Assembly: GCA_934589065.1 (NCBI GenBank)
Contig: CAKTNN010000002.1
Coordinates: forward strand, 1-64,000
Direction: 5' to 3'
DNA: 64,000 nucleotides
Source: an uncultured Oscillospiraceae bacterium
Lineage (GTDB): Bacteria > Bacillota > Clostridia > Oscillospirales > Oscillospiraceae
The position numbers and the translations under genes were made by a program. The notes under the pieces are model-generated. The model made no database searches, was not told the origin of the DNA, and saw nothing but the letters and a program-made list of their open reading frames with translations. This document shows, one piece after another, positions 59,961-64,000 of this stretch (positions within the stretch are counted from its first letter, which is position 1; every line of letters starts with the position of its first letter).

Positions 59961-61178
59961 TCACAGCCCTTCAATTAAGCTAGTAGTGTATTCCGGAGTG
60001 GATGTTCGGAATATCTTCGCAACCGTCTGGAAGTCCACAACCTTGGGAGAGGCAACAAAAGCTTGCAGTTGGCTTATGTCAAACTTATCATCTTCTTTAA
60101 TAATCAAAGCATTCTCATATTTTCTCAAAGGCTCCAGGCACGGATCCTTCTCATAAGTATAGGTATGAACGATCGGCTTTCCCGTAGCCATATACTCAAA
60201 AATTTTAGAGGGAGCCATAGGGCTTTCCGCATTTCCTATGCTGAGCAGAACGTCCGCCGAATCGATGTATTCTAGTGCCGCTTCATGTGGCTGCATGCCC
60301 AAAAACTTTATCGCATTCCGGGAATCGATCTCTGCCTTTTCCAGGATATCTTCACAGTCCCCGCTGCCGAGGAAAAGGGCCTCAATATCCAATTCTTTGC
60401 TCAATAACGTCAACAGAGAGAGCATAAACGAAGGGTTCCGCAGCTTTCTATACAGTGTACCTGCGTATATCAGTCTCGTTTTCCCACTATATTCTTTTGT
60501 CTTGCATTCGTCCTGTGTTGTTTTCACCAGCAGCGGGAAATTAACCACGCGCATCTTCTCACAAAAGGATTTGAAGGCATCCGAAAAATAGTGTTCCTTA
60601 TGACACTCCATAATCAGGATTTGATCATACACGGAAAATAGTTTTTTTTCCCAACGGATTCCGCACTCTTGGCGGTAGGAAGCCGGAAGAATACCATCCT
60701 CCCCCTGTTCATTGGATAGGGTATCCGTTGAATAATAGACAGCTTTCACAGCGTCACCATATCTCTTCTTAACCTGAGCCGCCGCAATAACCGCCTCTAA
60801 AGGAGTATAGGAAGCAATTATTTTAACATTGTCTCTATTCTTCATCAGAGCTTCCACAGCCTCTTCATACCTGTGCACAAGGGCTCGACTTCTCAGGGGA
60901 TAAGCAGTAATATGGAGCAGCTTGCTTGCCAAGGATTCCATGTGCTGCAGCTTTGCAGCAATAGGAGAAGTATTCCGTTTCTCTTGTAGGTAAACCGGTG
61001 GACTCACTCTGACGATTTTAACGCCATCAGAGCAGCCCATAGGTTCATTTCCTTCAAGGCAAACAGTGAATACATCATTGCCCTCTGATACCAAATGCTT
61101 TGCCAGCTGATGAACGCATACACCCGTTGCCCCAGGCTTTGGCAGATATTGATTTGTTAAGAAAATATATGTATTCAT
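59961..61178 (-). CDS. GT4-like glycosyltransferase
   Basis: A 405-residue GT-B protein. N-terminal NQYLPKPGATGVCVHQLAKHL is the acceptor-side pattern of GT4 (WbuB-type fucosamine transferases look similar), followed by TRLIYAGTLYRKLRNPSF and ESPMAPSKIFEYMATGKP, the donor site. Located upstream of the polymerase gene by 6 bases. Substrate not determinable. Confidence 0.87.
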   Translation of the reverse strand: MNTYIFLTNQYLPKPGATGVCVHQLAKHLVSEGNDVFTVCLEGNEPMGCSDGVKIVRVSPPVYLQEKRNTSPIAAKLQHMESLASKLLHITAYPLRSRALVHRYEEAVEALMKNRDNVKIIASYTPLEAVIAAAQVKKRYGDAVKAVYYSTDTLSNEQGEDGILPASYRQECGIRWEKKLFSVYDQILIMECHKEHYFSDAFKSFCEKMRVVNFPLLVKTTQDECKTKEYSGKTRLIYAGTLYRKLRNPSFMLSLLTLLSKELDIEALFLGSGDCEDILEKAEIDSRNAIKFLGMQPHEAALEYIDSADVLLSIGNAESPMAPSKIFEYMATGKPIVHTYTYEKDPCLEPLRKYENALIIKEDDKFDISQLQAFVASPKVVDFQTVAKIFRTSTPEYTTSLIEGL

Positions 61179-61294
61179 GCCTTTGCCCTTCCAGTTCTAT
61201 TGTTCCTGCTGCCACCCTATTTATGCGTTTTTAAAAACGTTGATTCTTCAAGGCCATAAATGTTCTTATCTAAGGCCAGTGCTTCATCATTCGA

Positions 61295-62269
61295 TCACCT
61301 GACAATGTTTCGCATTCTGCTGCAAAGCTGGACTGGGAAAACTATGTCCCTCTTCAGAAATGGGACAAACAACTTAGCTTTCCAGCTCATACTCGAAAGA
61401 TCAGTCGAGACAGACTGATCAATTCTTTCTTTATATCGCCATATTGTTTTTTGTATGTGCTCTTGCCTCTCTTTTCCCGAATACATTTGCTCTATTCGGT
61501 CAAGCGAAATGACCAAGGATGTATAAAAAAAAGCATTAATTGTATTCGCATACTTGCTGTATATTCCATTATTTTGAGTATATTCCTTTAGATTTTGCGC
61601 AACCGGGCCCCATGGATCATCTAAAATTGACTTGGACTGGCTTCCTTCATGATTAACGTAGAAGTACACCGGTTTTGCATCAATAAAGCCAATGTCCTGC
61701 GCGGCGGACAGTGTTCGAAAGCTATAGAGCGCTTCTTCACCAATCACGTGGTTGGTATAATGAATATTATTATCTTGAATCAGCGCACGACTGACCGCCT
61801 TGCGCACGCCACCCCACGGGATCTTCCCTGTCATCTGGCATCTTAACAGCTTGTCTTTATTCCATCCCATATATCTGGACATTTTCTCTTCTGCCAGAAT
61901 TTTCCCAGTGGGAGTAACTTGGATAACATCTATAAACACAAGATCGTGTTTTTTCGCTTCAATCGCAAGAAGCGAAAGGTATTCATTGTCTATATAATCA
62001 TCCGAATCAAGGAACACGAAATACTCTCCAGATGCCTCATTCATTCCTCTATTTCTTGCAATTCCCGGTCCAGAGTTTTCCTGGTGAATCGCTCTAATTC
62101 TGCAATCCCTTTCAGCATAACAGTCCACCATATCGGCACTTTTATCCTTGGAACCATCGTCCACCAGAATCAATTCCCACTCTGTATAGGTCTGGGCTAT
62201 AACGCTGTCAACACATTTTTCCAGGCACTTCTCAGCATTATAGACGGGAATAATAACCGATATCTTCAT
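61295..62269 (-). CDS. GT2 glycosyltransferase
   Basis: A 324-residue GT2 enzyme with SVIIPVYNAEKCLEKCVDSV, ELILVDDGSKDKS, RNRGMNEASGEY and FLDSDDY. It is a paralogue of the GT2 at 55235-56197. I place the start at the second ATG (62269), 9 bases from AGGAG; the first ATG is only 3 bases from it. Two small gaps follow. AT-rich. Confidence 0.9.
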   Translation of the reverse strand: MKISVIIPVYNAEKCLEKCVDSVIAQTYTEWELILVDDGSKDKSADMVDCYAERDCRIRAIHQENSGPGIARNRGMNEASGEYFVFLDSDDYIDNEYLSLLAIEAKKHDLVFIDVIQVTPTGKILAEEKMSRYMGWNKDKLLRCQMTGKIPWGGVRKAVSRALIQDNNIHYTNHVIGEEALYSFRTLSAAQDIGFIDAKPVYFYVNHEGSQSKSILDDPWGPVAQNLKEYTQNNGIYSKYANTINAFFYTSLVISLDRIEQMYSGKERQEHIQKTIWRYKERIDQSVSTDLSSMSWKAKLFVPFLKRDIVFPVQLCSRMRNIVR

Positions 62270-62287
62270 GCTCATTTTCTCCTGTAC

Positions 62288-63109
62288 TTACTTCCGCAAA
62301 AACTTAGTATAAACAAACTTTTGAAAGCTCTCCGGCAAAAGATATACTGCAGTCTGCGCACAGGCTACAAAAATAAAATCTCCAAAGGAGCAATACCCGC
62401 TCCTCCATGCCTTTCTGCGAATTTCAATCAGCAGCTTTGTATTCACCCAGCTTTTTCTTTTTTTATATGTTCCTTCATCAAAGCGAAACATCAGTAAATA
62501 TTCCGGATGATTTTCCGCCTTGCAGCCATTGGATAGCAGTTTAATCCACAAATCCGTATCTTGATTTTTTCTATAATTACCATACGGGCCATACTTCATG
62601 ACCTTGCTTTTGCGATACATCACCGTTGGATGGTTGAATGGATCTCTCCTGCGATTATACTTATGTATCGATTCGTTGTCTAAAGGGACATCCCGCTTCC
62701 CCACTATGTTCTCCGGCGTTCCCATAAATTCTTTTACAGGACAACCAACAATATCCAATTCCGGGTCAGTTTCAAACATTGCCAGCTGCTTTTCGCATCG
62801 ATCCGGAAGTGAAATATCATCCGAGTCCATACGGGCAATCAGCTCATTCTGACAGACCTTAAGCCCCTCGTTAAGTGCCAAACCCAACCCCATGTTCTTT
62901 TCCAACTGAAGTGGGTGAATAGCCGGACACTTTTCTGACAGTTCGCGAATAACTGATTCAATTGTCTCAGGTACAGGGCCATCCTTAACAACCACAATAT
63001 CATTGGAAGGAACCGTCTGCTTGGTCATGCTTTCCAGAGAAAGTCTGAAATACTCAGGGTTATCCGACTTATATACGGTCAGAAGGACGCTATACTCCAT
63101 CTTTTTCAT
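62288..63109 (-). CDS. GT2 glycosyltransferase (second type)
   Basis: A 273-residue GT2 enzyme of the amylovoran/rhamnosyl type: YSVLLTVYKSDNPEYFRLSL, NDIVVVKDGPVP, ELIARMDSDDISLPDR (DSDD) and FNHPTVMYRKS. Its start overlaps the sugar transferase gene by 20 bases, or 11 if the second ATG is used. It probably adds the second sugar. Confidence 0.88.
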   Translation of the reverse strand: MKKMEYSVLLTVYKSDNPEYFRLSLESMTKQTVPSNDIVVVKDGPVPETIESVIRELSEKCPAIHPLQLEKNMGLGLALNEGLKVCQNELIARMDSDDISLPDRCEKQLAMFETDPELDIVGCPVKEFMGTPENIVGKRDVPLDNESIHKYNRRRDPFNHPTVMYRKSKVMKYGPYGNYRKNQDTDLWIKLLSNGCKAENHPEYLLMFRFDEGTYKKRKSWVNTKLLIEIRRKAWRSGYCSFGDFIFVACAQTAVYLLPESFQKFVYTKFLRK

Positions 63110-63806
63110 CTTCCGCTATCTCTTTCCCCATCACCGCTCCCACGGTTCGGAACAATGTTGCTATTTCGCCCCGCAGGGAGAACTTTAGAATGCTATCCAG
63201 GTTGTACTTCATTTTTCCCGGCAGCACATCTTCTACATACACCCGATCCACATCGTCGGCAGCATTTAACAGTCTGGACTCATCCTTATAGCGGATGCTG
63301 GCTTCGCTGGTAATTCCCGCAGGGAGCAGAAGCGTTGCATAATACTCCGGCTTATACTGCTGCACGTACTCCGTGGCTTCCGGGCGCGTTCCCACAAAGC
63401 TCATATCGCCTTTCAAAACATCCAGCAGCTGAGGGAGCTCATCCAGGCGGCATCCCCGAAGCTTTGCCCCAATTTTGGTAATCCGGCTGTCGCCGCCCAC
63501 GGTCACCGCAGAGCCAATTTTGTCTGCATGATTGACCATGGTGCGGAATTTGTGAATGCGGAATTTCTTCCCGTAAGTTGTCACCCGTTCCTGGCGATAG
63601 AAAACAGGGCCGGGGGAATCCAGCTTCACCAGAATCGAAACAATGCCCATAGGGATTGCCAATAGCACCAGCAGAATTCCCGCAGCAGCAATGTCAAACA
63701 AGCGTTTCAGCACAAGCGCTGCCTGCTTATGCACCAGGGCATCATAATAGGGTCTGACCTCTTCGCTGCGCATAAATTCCGGCAGAGCTTCCCATTTTCT
63801 CAGCAT
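63090..63806 (-). CDS. Initiating sugar-phosphate transferase (undecaprenyl-phosphate priming enzyme)
   Basis: A 238-residue bacterial sugar transferase, which loads the first sugar-1-phosphate on undecaprenyl phosphate and so starts each repeat unit. One transmembrane/re-entrant helix (about 38-60), then the conserved PGPVFYRQERVTTYGKKF, HKFRTM, CRLDELPQLLDVLKGDMS and FVGTRPE motifs. It is the short single-helix form. GC content is higher than in the inner cluster genes. Confidence 0.93.
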   Translation of the reverse strand: MLRKWEALPEFMRSEEVRPYYDALVHKQAALVLKRLFDIAAAGILLVLLAIPMGIVSILVKLDSPGPVFYRQERVTTYGKKFRIHKFRTMVNHADKIGSAVTVGGDSRITKIGAKLRGCRLDELPQLLDVLKGDMSFVGTRPEATEYVQQYKPEYYATLLLPAGITSEASIRYKDESRLLNAADDVDRVYVEDVLPGKMKYNLDSILKFSLRGEIATLFRTVGAVMGKEIAEDEKDGV

Positions 63807-63852
63807 TCATCTTCTCTCCCCATTCGCCGGCACGGTTATATGCGCCGTTTCC

Positions 63853-64000
63853 TCATTTTACATAGTCCTTCACGACATGCTTAAAGCACTTAATCACATA
63901 GTCCACATCCTCGTCCTTCAGGCAGGTGTGCAAAGGCAGCGTAATGAGGTTATGATAATAATCGTATGCGTTGGGGAAGTCCTTGATATCCCAGCCGTAT
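63853..64000 (-). CDS. DegT/DnrJ/EryC1 family aminotransferase, C-terminal end only
   Basis: The last 48 codons before a TGA at 63853-63855, read from the window edge. They contain DYYHNLITLPLHTCLKDED, which matches the C-terminus of PLP-dependent sugar aminotransferases that make 4-amino or 3-amino sugars for polysaccharides. The remainder, including the catalytic Lys, lies outside the window. Confidence 0.75.
   Translation of the reverse strand, partial: YGWDIKDFPNAYDYYHNLITLPLHTCLKDEDVDYVIKCFKHVVKDYVK

Overview
This window looks like chromosomal DNA of a low-to-mid GC Gram-positive Clostridia, most likely a gut member of the Oscillospiraceae/Ruminococcaceae group. The placement is inferred, not computed. 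It rests on GC-leaning codon use in the backbone, AGGAGG-type ribosome binding sites, TTGACA/TATAAT promoters, a T-box leader, the gdpP-rplI-dnaB and tilS-hpt-ftsH gene orders, DegV, LCP and DUF3793 proteins, and the absence of outer-membrane genes.

Layout. 1-3.7 kb (minus): a tRNA-Pro at the edge and a coupled sugar-kinase / pyridoxal-kinase / small membrane protein / GH13 amylase run. 3.9-8.0 kb (plus): tmk, DJ-1/PfpI, mltG, U32 peptidase. 8.0-14.4 kb (mostly minus): DUF3783 protein, two tandem LCP wall-polymer ligases, a polyferredoxin, small lipoproteins, a catalytically degenerate OMP-decarboxylase homologue and a four-SH3 lipoprotein. 14.5-20.9 kb (plus): a cysteine T-box heading cysS-polA-rimI-tsaD-GNAT, then tRNA-Ser(GGA). 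21-30.7 kb (minus): pepD, secG, prfB, a MATE / kinase-like / corrinoid-activator-like operon, tRNA-Ser(CGA), an autoregulated marR-degV pair and a D,D-carboxypeptidase. 30.8-40.7 kb: a PAS-REC-GGDEF-EAL protein divergent from a winged-helix regulator, a GT4 glycosyltransferase, cardiolipin synthase, an FMN reductase, a GLUG-repeat surface protein and a nitroreductase. 40.7-48.3 kb (minus): a six-gene core run gdpP-rplI-dnaB-tilS-hpt-ftsH. 48.5-50.9 kb (plus): D-lactate dehydrogenase, then a palindrome-controlled microprotein/DUF3793/flavodoxin operon. 51-64 kb (minus): a surface polysaccharide (capsule/EPS) cluster.

The polysaccharide cluster reads from the right edge: an aminotransferase end, a priming sugar transferase, GT2 and GT4 glycosyltransferases, a Wzy-like polymerase, a Wzx-like flippase, a GT-A transferase and a UDP-sugar dehydrogenase. 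Its inner genes (about 52.6-63 kb) are visibly more AT-rich than the backbone and than its two ends, which suggests an exchanged serotype-like core. The LCP proteins at 8.4-10.7 kb belong to the family that attaches such polymers to peptidoglycan.

The most interesting non-routine features are: (i) the flavodoxin operon with a 39-codon membrane microprotein and a GTTAGCA/TGCTAAC operator, which looks like an iron-starvation unit; (ii) a complete miniature transcription unit (promoter, strong SD, 35-codon hydrophobic ORF, terminator) placed antisense inside the capsule cluster; (iii) an OMP-decarboxylase-like protein that has lost both catalytic lysines; (iv) an operon joining a MATE transporter, a small kinase-like protein and a RACo-like ASKHA protein; (v) paired MarR operators around a marR-degV promoter; and (vi) a three-copy 37-bp palindromic tandem repeat at the end of the capsule locus.
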